From contig JBQTJM010000212.1 of NCBI GenBank assembly GCA_052387115.1, positions 1 through 7,805 on the forward strand: a DNA stretch of 7,805 nucleotides, written 5' to 3'. Below, piece by piece: positions 1 to 6,701 of this stretch. Under the pieces are notes generated by a model. It was not told where the DNA came from. It was given only the letters and a program-made list of their open reading frames with translations, and searched no databases. The position numbers and the translations under genes were made by a program. Source of the stretch: JACCXJ01 sp052387115 (GTDB lineage: Bacteria > Pseudomonadota > Gammaproteobacteria > JACCXJ01). The stretch's first letter is position 1, and each line of letters opens with the position of its first letter.

Positions 1-2
1 CG

Positions 3-587
3 GACGATCCGCATGATGCGCACTCGCCGGCACAGCAGGGTTTCTGGTGGAGCCACATCGGCTGGTTCCTTGCGCGCGAGCACTTCGCCACACGACTGGA
101 GCTGGTGCCGGACCTGGCGCGTTATCCCGAGCTGCGTTTTCTAGACCGCTACGATTCTCTGGTGCCGATTGCGCTTGCATTGCTGCTATTCGCGGCGGGT
201 GAGGCAATTGCGCAGTTTGCGCCCGGTCTCGGCACCGACGGATGGCAACTGCTGGTGTGGGGCTTCGCCATCTCAACCGTGGTGCTGTACCACGCGACCT
301 TCACCATCAATTCGCTCGCGCATCGTGTCGGCCGCCGCCGCTACGCCACGCACGACGACAGCCGCAACAACCTGTGGCTCGCGGTGATTACCTTTGGCGA
401 GGGCTGGCACAACAATCACCATCACTTCCCGGGTGCGGCGCGGCAGGGATTCTTCTGGTGGGAGATCGACTTCACCTATTACGGTCTGCGCCTGCTGGCC
501 GCGATGGGACTGATCCACGAGCTGCGCACGGTACCGCTCGCCATCCGTGCCGCTAGGCACGTCGACGCGCGTCGAGGTGCGTCATGA
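3..587 (+). CDS. Membrane fatty-acid desaturase, C-terminal part (partial at left edge)
   Basis: This is an integral-membrane di-iron fatty-acid desaturase of the acyl-CoA/delta-9 type, which would introduce a cis double bond into an acyl chain. Only about 194 codons are visible. The frame is open to the left edge, so the start and the first two histidine boxes lie outside the window. The visible part opens with the DPHDAHSP...GFWWSHIGW segment that follows the second His box in this family. A hydrophobic stretch comes next (nt 160-300). The third box HNNHH is at nt 408-422, inside GEGWHNNHHHFP, followed by ARQGFFWWEIDFTYYGLRLL. The GTG at 105 is an internal valine, not a start. The stop overlaps the next gene's start (ATGA at 584-587), so the two are probably translationally coupled. 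In this context it may supply the unsaturated acyl chain that the later enzymes modify. The family call is firm; the double-bond position is unknown. Confidence 0.93.
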   Translation, partial: DDPHDAHSPAQQGFWWSHIGWFLAREHFATRLELVPDLARYPELRFLDRYDSLVPIALALLLFAAGEAIAQFAPGLGTDGWQLLVWGFAISTVVLYHATFTINSLAHRVGRRRYATHDDSRNNLWLAVITFGEGWHNNHHHFPGAARQGFFWWEIDFTYYGLRLLAAMGLIHELRTVPLAIRAARHVDARRGAS

Positions 588-1861
588 AAATCGCCATCGT
601 CGGCAGCGGCGTGGCCGGTAACGTAGCGGCCTACCGCCTGCATCGCGAGCACGACATCACCGTGTTCGAAGCCGACGATCGCCCCGGCGGCCATACTCAT
701 ACGCACGTGATCGAGATCGGCGGGCGCGAGTACCGCGTCGACACCGGCTTCATCGTATTCAACGAGTGGACTTACCCGAGCTTCATCGAGCTACTGGCCG
801 AGCTGGGAGTGGAATCCCGGCCGAGTCACATGAGCTTCAGCGTGCGCTGCGAGCGCAGCGGCCTCGAATACAACGGCACCTCGCTGAGCTCACTGTTCGC
901 ACAGCGGCGCAACCTGCTGCGGCCGTCGTTCCACCGCATGCTGCGCGACATCCTGCGCTTCAATCGCGAGGCGCCGCGGCTGCTGGCGCCGACGGCGGCC
1001 GACATTTCGCTTGGCGATTACCTGCAGGAAGAGCGCTATTCGCGCGAGCTCATCGATCACTATCTGGTGCCGATGGGTGCGGCCATCTGGTCGGCACAAC
1101 CGCGGCGCATCCTCGAGATGCCGGCGCGTTTTCTCATTCGCTTCTTCCACAACCACGGCATGCTGAGCGTGAATCGGCGTCCGCAGTGGCGCGCGATTCA
1201 GGGTGGGTCGCAGGCCTATCTGCATCGGCTGATCGCGCCGTTTCGTCACCGGCTGCGCACGGCCGCGCCCGTTACTGGCGTGCGCCGCCACCTTACGCAA
1301 GTCGAGATCGAGCTCGCCGATGGTACACGCGAACGCTTCGACCACGTGTTTCTCGCCTGCCACAGCGATCAGGCGCTGCGACTGCTACGCGATCCAACAA
1401 CGGCGGAGCGCGAGGTGCTGGGCGCGATTCCGTATCAGGACAACGAGGTCGTGCTGCACACCGACACGCGCCTGCTGCCGCGCCGCAAGCTCGCGTGGGC
1501 GGCGTGGAACTACCACGTGCTCGACACCGCGCAGCAACGCGCGGCGGTTACGTACAACATGAACATCCTGCAAGGCCTCGATGCGCCGGAGACCTTGTGC
1601 GTCACGCTCAATCGCGGCGCCGACATCGACCCGCGCAAGGTGATCAAGCGCCTGCACTACGCGCACCCGATGTTCACCCGCGCCGCGGTCGCGGCACAGG
1701 CGCGCCACGGCGAGATCGACGGTGCGTGCCGCACGTGGTACTGCGGCGCCTACTGGCGCTACGGCTTCCACGAAGACGGCGTCGTAAGCGCGCTCGAGGC
1801 GCTGCGCCATTTCAACCGGGAGACACAGCATGCACAGCTGCCTCTACAACGGGTGGGTTAG
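584..1861 (+). CDS. FAD-dependent amine-oxidase-type oxidoreductase (lipid-modification operon)
   Basis: A 425-residue flavoprotein of the NAD(P)-binding Rossmann/flavin amine oxidase superfamily. It begins with a classical dinucleotide-binding fold: beta strand IAIVGSGVAG with G7-x-G9-x-x-G12, the ribose-binding acidic residue E29 (VFEAD), then RPGGH at residues 33-37. The family block NHGMLSV...RPQW...GGSQAYL lies mid-protein, and the C-terminal FAD-binding block YWRYGFHEDGVVSALEAL closes it. This is the subfamily found next to DUF1365 and CFAS-like genes in proteobacteria and actinobacteria. Members include the flavoproteins of furan fatty acid synthesis (UfaD, to my recollection) and of 10-methyl fatty acid synthesis (TmsA). 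Those proteins desaturate or reduce methylated acyl chains on phospholipids. The exact reaction here is inference. The start overlaps the desaturase stop by four bases, and the end overlaps the DUF1365 gene by 32 bases. Confidence 0.92.
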   Translation: MKIAIVGSGVAGNVAAYRLHREHDITVFEADDRPGGHTHTHVIEIGGREYRVDTGFIVFNEWTYPSFIELLAELGVESRPSHMSFSVRCERSGLEYNGTSLSSLFAQRRNLLRPSFHRMLRDILRFNREAPRLLAPTAADISLGDYLQEERYSRELIDHYLVPMGAAIWSAQPRRILEMPARFLIRFFHNHGMLSVNRRPQWRAIQGGSQAYLHRLIAPFRHRLRTAAPVTGVRRHLTQVEIELADGTRERFDHVFLACHSDQALRLLRDPTTAEREVLGAIPYQDNEVVLHTDTRLLPRRKLAWAAWNYHVLDTAQQRAAVTYNMNILQGLDAPETLCVTLNRGADIDPRKVIKRLHYAHPMFTRAAVAAQARHGEIDGACRTWYCGAYWRYGFHEDGVVSALEALRHFNRETQHAQLPLQRVG

Positions 1862-2594
1862 ACACCGGCGCTTTTCGCCGCGCGCACACGCGTTTCGCTA
1901 TCGGCTGTTCATGGCCTATTTCGACCTGACCGAGCTCGATCGCGTGTTTCGCGGCCGCTGGTTCTGGTCGACGCGCCGGCCGGCGCTCGCCTGGTTTCGG
2001 CGCGCCGATTACCTCGGCGATCCATCCGTGCCACTGGACCAAGCGGTGCGCGATTGCGTCGAGCGCGACACCGGCGTGCGTCCACGCGGGCCGATCCGCT
2101 TGCTCACACATTTGCGCTACTTCGGCTACGTCTTCAACCCGGTTAGCTGCTATTACTGCTACCGCGCCGACGGCCTCCGCCTGGATTGCATCGTCGCGGA
2201 GATCACCAACACGCCGTGGGGCGAGCGCCACGCCTACGTGTTGCCGGTCGAAGCTGCGCAAACGCACGGCCGTACGCTGCACTGGTCGTTTCCCAAGACG
2301 TTCCACGTATCGCCATTCGTGGCGATGGATCGCGGCTACGTCTGGCGGTTTACCCCACCTACGGACGACTTGTGCGTGCACATGGAGGTGCTGAGCGAGG
2401 GCGAGCGTGAATTCGATGCCACCTTGATCCTGCAACGCCGTGCGTTAAACGGCGCGTCCCTGGCACGCGTACTGTGGCGCTATCCGCTGATGACCGCGCA
2501 GGTGATCGGCGCGATCCACTGGCAGGCATTGCGACTTTGGCTCAAGCGTACTCCCGTCCACGACCATCCGAACCCGCTTCGAGGACCGCAATGA
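1830..2594 (+). CDS. DUF1365 family protein
   Basis: A 254-residue DUF1365 protein of unknown biochemical role. Family signatures are clear: the N-terminal LYNGWVRHRRFSPRAHAFRY motif, the central LRYFGYVFNPVSCYYCY segment, and AEITNTPWGERHAYVL. The later block SFPKTFHVSPF is also typical. No signal peptide or strong membrane segment is obvious near the N-terminus. The ATG at 1830 sits inside the end of the flavoprotein gene (32-base overlap). It has a good Shine-Dalgarno sequence, GGGAG at 1818-1822, seven bases upstream. Its stop overlaps the next start as ATGA (2591-2594). DUF1365 genes almost always accompany this flavoprotein and CFAS-like methyltransferases, so it is likely an accessory or catalytic part of the same acyl-modifying pathway. 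The family assignment is firm; the function is not known to me. Confidence 0.93.
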   Translation: MHSCLYNGWVRHRRFSPRAHAFRYRLFMAYFDLTELDRVFRGRWFWSTRRPALAWFRRADYLGDPSVPLDQAVRDCVERDTGVRPRGPIRLLTHLRYFGYVFNPVSCYYCYRADGLRLDCIVAEITNTPWGERHAYVLPVEAAQTHGRTLHWSFPKTFHVSPFVAMDRGYVWRFTPPTDDLCVHMEVLSEGEREFDATLILQRRALNGASLARVLWRYPLMTAQVIGAIHWQALRLWLKRTPVHDHPNPLRGPQ

Positions 2595-3874
2595 ACGAGC
2601 TCGCCCGATCCGACGGCCGTCACGCTTCCGCCTTCGGCGCGCTTGAGCGCTTCCTGCGCAAGCGCCTGCTCACGCAAATGGCCCAGCTTCGTGACGGGCG
2701 GCTGCTGTTGGAGGAGGATTGCGGCACCGAGCTGCTCGGTGCGGGTCCGGCGAGCGCGTCCGAGCCGCCGCTCTGCCTGCGCGTCCACGGTCCGGGCTTC
2801 TATCGTGCGGTCGCGGCCCATGGCAGCGTCGGCGCTGGCGAGGCCTACATGGACGGGCTGTGGGAATGCGACGACCTGGTCGGGCTGGTGCGATTGCTGG
2901 TGCGCAACCGCGACCTGCTGGACGGAATGGAAACCGGCCTAGCGAAACTCGGCGCCTTGGCGATGCGCGCCGTGCATGCGCTCCGAGGCAACACCCGCGA
3001 CGGCAGCCGCCGCAACGTCGCCGCGCACTACGATCTCGGCAACGACTTTTTCCGGCTGTTCCTGTCGCCGGACCTGATGTATTCCTCGGCGATGTGGGCG
3101 GGGGAGGACGACACCCTCGAGGCCGCCTCCGCCCGCAAGCTCGACCAGATCTGCCGCAAGCTCGATCTCAAGCCCGCCGATCGCGTGATCGAAATCGGCG
3201 CCGGCTGGGGCGGCTTCGCGCTGCACGCGGCCCGGCACTATGGCTGCCACGTCACCACGACCACGGTTTCGCGCGAGCAGCACGCCCTGGCCAGCGAACG
3301 GGTGGCCGCGGCCGGCCTCGGCGATCGCGTAACCGTGCTGCTGGAGGACTACCGCGACCTGCGCGGCCGCTACGACAAGCTGGTGTCGATCGAGATGATC
3401 GAGGCGATCGGCGCGCGCTACCTGGACACCTATTTTCGCCAACTCGGCGCGCTGCTCCGGCCCAACGGCCTGGCGCTGGTGCAAGCGATCACCATCGAAG
3501 ATCACCGCTTCGAGCGCGCACTGGGCGCGGTGGATTTCATCCAGTGCCACGTGTTCCCCGGCAGCTTCATTCCCTCGATCACGGCGATGCTCGCGGCCAA
3601 GACCCGCGCCAGCGACCTTGCTCTGATCCAGCTGGAGGACTTCGGCGATTCCTACGCCAGGACCTTGCGCGCCTGGCGACACCGCTTCATGGCGCGGCTG
3701 CCGCAGGTGCGTGCACAGGGCTTCGACGAGCGCTTCATCCGGATGTGGGAGTTCTACCTGTGCTACTGCGAAGGCGGCTTCCGCGAGCGCTCGATCGGCG
3801 TGGCGCACCTGCTGATGGCCAAGCCCGGCTACCGCCGCGCCGCGGCCCTACCAGCGCTCGGCCTGGCCGCATGA
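2591..3874 (+). CDS. Cyclopropane-fatty-acyl-phospholipid synthase family methyltransferase, atypical active site
   Basis: A 427-residue SAM-dependent methyltransferase of the CFAS (Mycolic_acid_cyclopropane_synthase) family, expected to act on double bonds of phospholipid acyl chains at the inner membrane. The N-terminal lipid-binding region (about 1-140) precedes AHYDLGNDFFRLFL and the SAM motif VIEIGAGWGGF (E201-G208). Further family blocks are LLEDYRDLRGRYDKLVSIEMIE and the C-terminal FIRMWEFYLCYCEGGFR. By my alignment to E. coli Cfa, the bicarbonate-pocket residues C139, E239, H266, I268 and Y317 correspond to S166, E271, Q298, I300 and Y355. Cys and His are therefore replaced while Glu, Ile and Tyr are kept. 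This makes a non-cyclopropane product, as in UfaM/UfaO/TmsB-like enzymes, a real possibility. I chose ATG 2591 because it forms the ATGA overlap. An in-frame start at 2474 would overlap DUF1365 by 120 bases and add non-family residues. Confidence 0.93.
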   Translation: MNELARSDGRHASAFGALERFLRKRLLTQMAQLRDGRLLLEEDCGTELLGAGPASASEPPLCLRVHGPGFYRAVAAHGSVGAGEAYMDGLWECDDLVGLVRLLVRNRDLLDGMETGLAKLGALAMRAVHALRGNTRDGSRRNVAAHYDLGNDFFRLFLSPDLMYSSAMWAGEDDTLEAASARKLDQICRKLDLKPADRVIEIGAGWGGFALHAARHYGCHVTTTTVSREQHALASERVAAAGLGDRVTVLLEDYRDLRGRYDKLVSIEMIEAIGARYLDTYFRQLGALLRPNGLALVQAITIEDHRFERALGAVDFIQCHVFPGSFIPSITAMLAAKTRASDLALIQLEDFGDSYARTLRAWRHRFMARLPQVRAQGFDERFIRMWEFYLCYCEGGFRERSIGVAHLLMAKPGYRRAAALPALGLAA

Positions 3875-4431
3875 ACGCTTGGGGCAACCTGATCGGCTAC
3901 CAGCTCGTCTGGTTCTGTGCCGTGATCGGCGCCGGGCAGGGACTGGCGTGGCCGGGCGTGGTGGCGGCGCTCGTGTTTGCCACATGGCAGCTCGGCGTGT
4001 CGCGCCGGCCACGGGTGGAGTGGCGGTTGATCGCGGTGGGCCTGCTGCTGGGGCTCGCGCTGGACGGCGGCCTCGCGCAGAGCGGCCTGCTGACCTATGC
4101 CGCGCCGTGGCCGTGGGCCTCGGCTCTCGGCGCGCCGGCATGGATCCTCGCGCTGTGGGTCGCCTTTCCGCTGACCCTCACGCAATCGCTGGCGTTTCTC
4201 CAGGCCCGCGCGTGGCTGGCCGCGGTAATTGGCGCGATCGGCGGTCCCTTGGCTTACCTGAGCGCGGCGCGCGGCTGGCAGGCGGTGGCGTTTGCGCCGC
4301 CGGCATGGCGGGCGCTGCTATGGCTGGCGGTGGGGTGGGGCATCGCCATACCGGTGTTGGCGCTGCTGGCCCGGCGCTGGTCCCGCGCCGCCCAGTCGCG
4401 GCCGCCTCGCCTGCACGGGGCGGCATCGTGA
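3871..4431 (+). CDS. DUF2878 family integral membrane protein
   Basis: A 186-residue very hydrophobic protein, matching DUF2878 in pattern and size. It has about five or six predicted transmembrane segments, including residues near 5-40 (VWFCAVIGAGQGLAWPGVVAALVF as one or two spans), around 52-75 (LIAVGLLLGLALDGGLAQ), the family-typical PAWILALWVAFPLTLTQSL block, AAVIGAIGGPLAYL, and the C-terminal LLWLAVGWGIAIPVLALLA. It ends in a basic tail (RRWSRAAQSRPPR). Its ATG overlaps the stop of the methyltransferase gene (ATGA, 3871-3874), so expression is coupled to it. No catalytic motif is visible. DUF2878 genes commonly occur in CFAS/DUF1365/flavoprotein clusters. A role as a membrane anchor, scaffold or lipid-accessory component is inference only. 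Confidence 0.88.
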   Translation: MNAWGNLIGYQLVWFCAVIGAGQGLAWPGVVAALVFATWQLGVSRRPRVEWRLIAVGLLLGLALDGGLAQSGLLTYAAPWPWASALGAPAWILALWVAFPLTLTQSLAFLQARAWLAAVIGAIGGPLAYLSAARGWQAVAFAPPAWRALLWLAVGWGIAIPVLALLARRWSRAAQSRPPRLHGAAS

Positions 4432-5522
4432 GGATCATGAGCCCCACCGCCGTTGCCAGCGCCCCATTGCCCCAGGACCGAGCGGCGCCAGGACTGCTGG
4501 GCTGGGCCGAACGCGGCCTCATTCCCGACCGCTTGCTGCGTCTGGGCATCCGCCGCTTGTGCGCGCAGCGCTTGCATGAGAATGAGGCCGGTGGTCCGGA
4601 CGCGCAGGCGGCGCGCTGGCAACAACGCATCGATCTGCTGTGCAGCAGCCCGGTCGCGATCCACACCGACGCGGCGAACGCCCAGCATTACGAGCTGCCG
4701 CCGGCGTTCTTCCAGCAGTGCCTGGGCAAGCGCTTGAAGTACTCCGGCTGCTATTACCCGCGCGGTAACGAGACGCTGGACCAGGCCGAGGAGGCGATGC
4801 TGGCGTTATACGGCGAGCGTGCCCAGCTCGCCGATGGCCAGGAGATCCTGGAGCTGGGCTGCGGCTGGGGCTCGCTGACCTTGTGGATGGCCGAACGCTA
4901 CCCCGGGGCCCGGATCACGGCCGTTTCCAATGCGCGTCCGCAGCGGGAATACATCGAGGCGCAATGCCGTAAGCGCGCGTTGTTCAACGTCCAGGTGATC
5001 ACCCAGGACGTGAACCGCCTCGAGCTCGAGGCCGGCCGCTTCGATCGCTGCGCCTCGATCGAGATGTTTGAGCACATGCGCAACTACGAGACGCTGCTGG
5101 GGCGCATCGCCGCCTGGTTGCGGCCGGGCGGCAAGCTGTTTGTGCACATCTTCGCTCACAAGACCTTGATGTATCCGTTCGAGACGGAAGGCGAGGACAA
5201 CTGGATGGGGCGCCATTTCTTCACCGGCGGGCTGATGCCCGCAGCGGACACGCTGCTGTGGTTCCAGCGCGACTTGCAGATCGAACGCCGCTGGCACCTG
5301 GAGGGCACGCACTATGAACGCACCGCAAATCATTGGCTGCAGAACCAGGACCAACACCGCGAGGCGGTCATGGCATCGCTGGAGGACGCCTACGGCGAGC
5401 AAACCGCACGGTTGTGGTTCCAACGCTGGCGAATGTTCTGGATGGCCTGCGCGGAGCTGTTCGGTTACGCCGGCGGCCAGGAATGGCTGGTGGCGCACTA
5501 CCGTTTTCGCCGCGGCGACTAG
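4428..5522 (+). CDS. Second CFAS-family / coclaurine N-methyltransferase-like SAM methyltransferase
   Basis: A class I SAM methyltransferase of about 361-364 residues, distinct from the one upstream. The SAM site is LELGCGWGS (E142-G148, counting from GTG 4428). Other blocks are AQHYELPPAFFQQCLGKRLKYS, TLDQAEEAMLALYGERAQL and the C-terminal WRMFWMACAELFGYAGGQEW. The layout closely resembles plant coclaurine N-methyltransferases and their bacterial relatives, which are CFAS homologues. The catalytic E-x-x-E-H of the plant enzymes is kept as E212, E215, H216 (SIEMFEHM). The CFAS cysteine position reads G107-C108 (KYSGCYY). Two starts are possible. GTG 4428 makes a GTGA overlap with the previous stop, like the other junctions, with a G-rich upstream stretch. 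ATG 4437 has only a close GAGG (4430-4433). I annotate the GTG. The substrate is probably a lipid given the operon, possibly the product of the first methyltransferase. Confidence 0.9.
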   Translation: MRIMSPTAVASAPLPQDRAAPGLLGWAERGLIPDRLLRLGIRRLCAQRLHENEAGGPDAQAARWQQRIDLLCSSPVAIHTDAANAQHYELPPAFFQQCLGKRLKYSGCYYPRGNETLDQAEEAMLALYGERAQLADGQEILELGCGWGSLTLWMAERYPGARITAVSNARPQREYIEAQCRKRALFNVQVITQDVNRLELEAGRFDRCASIEMFEHMRNYETLLGRIAAWLRPGGKLFVHIFAHKTLMYPFETEGEDNWMGRHFFTGGLMPAADTLLWFQRDLQIERRWHLEGTHYERTANHWLQNQDQHREAVMASLEDAYGEQTARLWFQRWRMFWMACAELFGYAGGQEWLVAHYRFRRGD

Positions 5523-5540
5523 AACCCTGCAGCGTCGGCA

Positions 5541-6092
5541 ATGGTTCGGTTTCGCTTTCTCCTGCTCGCAATACTCGTCACGGCGGTTGGCGATGGTTGC
5601 ACCTCGAACGTCAAGCCGATCCCGCCCGTGGCGCAGGTCGATCTGCCGCGCTTCATGGGGGACTGGTACGTCATCGCGCACGTCCCATCGCCGCCCGAGC
5701 GCAACGTGTACAACGCCGTGGAGTCCTACACGCTCAAGCCCGACGCCCGCGTGCAGACCACGTTCCGATACCGCGACGGAGGCTTCGACCACCCGGTGGA
5801 GACGATGCATCCGCTCGGCACCGTACGACCGGGGTCGAGAAACGCAATCTGGGGCATGCAATTCGTCTGGCCGATCGAGGCCGAGTATGTCATCGTGTAC
5901 CTGGACGAGAGCTACACTCAGACCATCATCGGCCGCAGCGCGCGCGACTACGCCTGGGTGATGGCGCGCACGCCCTCCATCTCCGAAGCGGACTACCAGC
6001 GGCACCTGGAGCGCTTGCGCGAGCTGGGCTATGCACCCGAGCAGGTTCGTCGCGTGCCGCAGGCGTGGCCGGAAGAGGCGGCTCTCCCGTGA
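5541..6092 (+). CDS. Lipocalin (Blc-like), probable exported or outer-membrane protein
   Basis: A 183-residue lipocalin close in design to bacterial Blc, which binds lysophospholipids and fatty acids at the outer membrane. The N-terminus has a signal-type hydrophobic stretch (residues 6-16) and a cysteine at position 20. The residues before the cysteine (V-G-D-G-C) do not fit a standard lipobox, so lipidation is uncertain. The lipocalin hallmark GDWYVIAHVP is at residues 40-49. A conserved mid-barrel WGMQFVWPIEAEYVIVYLD follows, then the closing ARDYAWVMARTPSISEADY motif and a C-terminal helix. It starts 18 bases after the methyltransferase, so it is very likely co-transcribed. No strong ribosome site is visible before ATG 5541. 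In this operon it could bind, store or shuttle modified or damaged acyl lipids. That is inference from the Blc family and the gene context. Confidence 0.9.
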   Translation: MVRFRFLLLAILVTAVGDGCTSNVKPIPPVAQVDLPRFMGDWYVIAHVPSPPERNVYNAVESYTLKPDARVQTTFRYRDGGFDHPVETMHPLGTVRPGSRNAIWGMQFVWPIEAEYVIVYLDESYTQTIIGRSARDYAWVMARTPSISEADYQRHLERLRELGYAPEQVRRVPQAWPEEAALP

Positions 6093-6116
6093 CACCTGAA
6101 TTCTTGTCCTTGCGCC

Positions 6117-6551
6117 ATGCGACTCTGGACGGTCCATCCCTGCTACCTCGACGCAAAGGGGCTGGTCGCGGCGTGGCGCGAGGCGCTGCTCGCCCAGAAG
6201 GTGCTGCAGGGCGCAACGCGCGGCTACCGGTACCACCCGCAGCTTGTGCGCTTCCGGTCGCATCCGGAGCCGCTCGCGGCGATCGCCGCGTTCCTCGACG
6301 CGATCGCCTGCGACGCGAAGAAACGCGGCTATTGCTTCGACACGAGCAAAATCGCGCGGCGGCCGTCCGCCAGCAAGCTCGTGGAGACGCGCGGCCAGCT
6401 GCTGTACGAATGGCGCCACCTGAAATCGAAGCTGCGGTGGCGCGCGCCCGAGCGGTACCGCAACTATCGGGCCCTCGAGCGGCCGCGCCCGCACCCCCTG
6501 TTCCGCATCGTCCCCGGCAAAGTCAGGGACTGGGAAAGGATGGAGCGCTAG
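6117..6551 (+). CDS. Pyrimidine-dimer DNA glycosylase / endonuclease V family protein
   Basis: A 144-residue protein matching the bacterial Pyr_excise family, relatives of T4 endonuclease V that start repair of UV-induced pyrimidine dimers by glycosylase/AP-lyase action. The family opening MRLW-VHP-YLD-KGLVA-WREALLAQ is present. The segment LVAAWRE aligns with LMAEYRE of T4 endonuclease V, putting E22 at the position of catalytic Glu23. The later RGYRYHPQL-RF and LAAIAAFLDAI-CDAKKRGY blocks also fit. Residue 2 is Arg, so the initiator Met would normally be retained. T4 endonuclease V instead uses the freed Thr2 amine. ATG 6117 is chosen because the protein then begins exactly at the family start. 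It lies 24 bases after the lipocalin stop, so it is probably the last gene of the operon. An adjacent repair gene suggests a shared light or oxidative-stress response (inference). Confidence 0.85.
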   Translation: MRLWTVHPCYLDAKGLVAAWREALLAQKVLQGATRGYRYHPQLVRFRSHPEPLAAIAAFLDAIACDAKKRGYCFDTSKIARRPSASKLVETRGQLLYEWRHLKSKLRWRAPERYRNYRALERPRPHPLFRIVPGKVRDWERMER

Positions 6552-6568
6552 CCGCGTTTTTCACGCGG
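6552..6568 (+). terminator. Short hairpin directly after the operon's last stop codon
   Basis: CCGCGT (6552-6557), a loop TTTTC, then ACGCGG (6563-6568) forms a perfect 6-bp GC-rich stem immediately behind the TAG at 6549-6551. There is no T-run after the stem, so it is not a convincing intrinsic terminator. It may act as a 3' mRNA-stabilising hairpin or a weak pause site. The call is tentative. Confidence 0.3.
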
Positions 6569-6701
6569 TGGCATCAGCCAAGCGTCGCAAGTCGCAGTAT
6601 TCATCGTCTTATAGATACTTACGTTCCAAATGTTGAACACAACAACTCAAGCACATTCTATTTCATGTGCAAAATCAATAAGCTGCCAGCACAAACCTGT
6701 T

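Noticed and set aside
2474..2590. Upstream in-frame start for the first methyltransferase
   Set aside because: It would overlap DUF1365 by 120 bases. The ATG at 2591 gives the family-like N-terminus and the ATGA junction seen elsewhere in the operon.
2719..4431. Long open frame overlapping the first methyltransferase in another frame
   Set aside because: Its first two thirds are Arg/Ala/Pro-rich shadow of the real gene. Only the part from ATG 3871 (the DUF2878 gene) has protein-like character.
4806..6494. 562-codon open frame on the minus strand
   Set aside because: Antisense to three well-supported genes, with a composition typical of high-GC antisense shadow (His/Arg/Ala-rich) and no recognisable domain.
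6633..6661. TTGAAC, 17-base spacer, TTCTAT as a sigma-70 promoter
   Set aside because: The -10 match is only three of six, and the transcript would have to cross the large palindrome before the next gene. Not distinguishable from chance in an AT-richer stretch.
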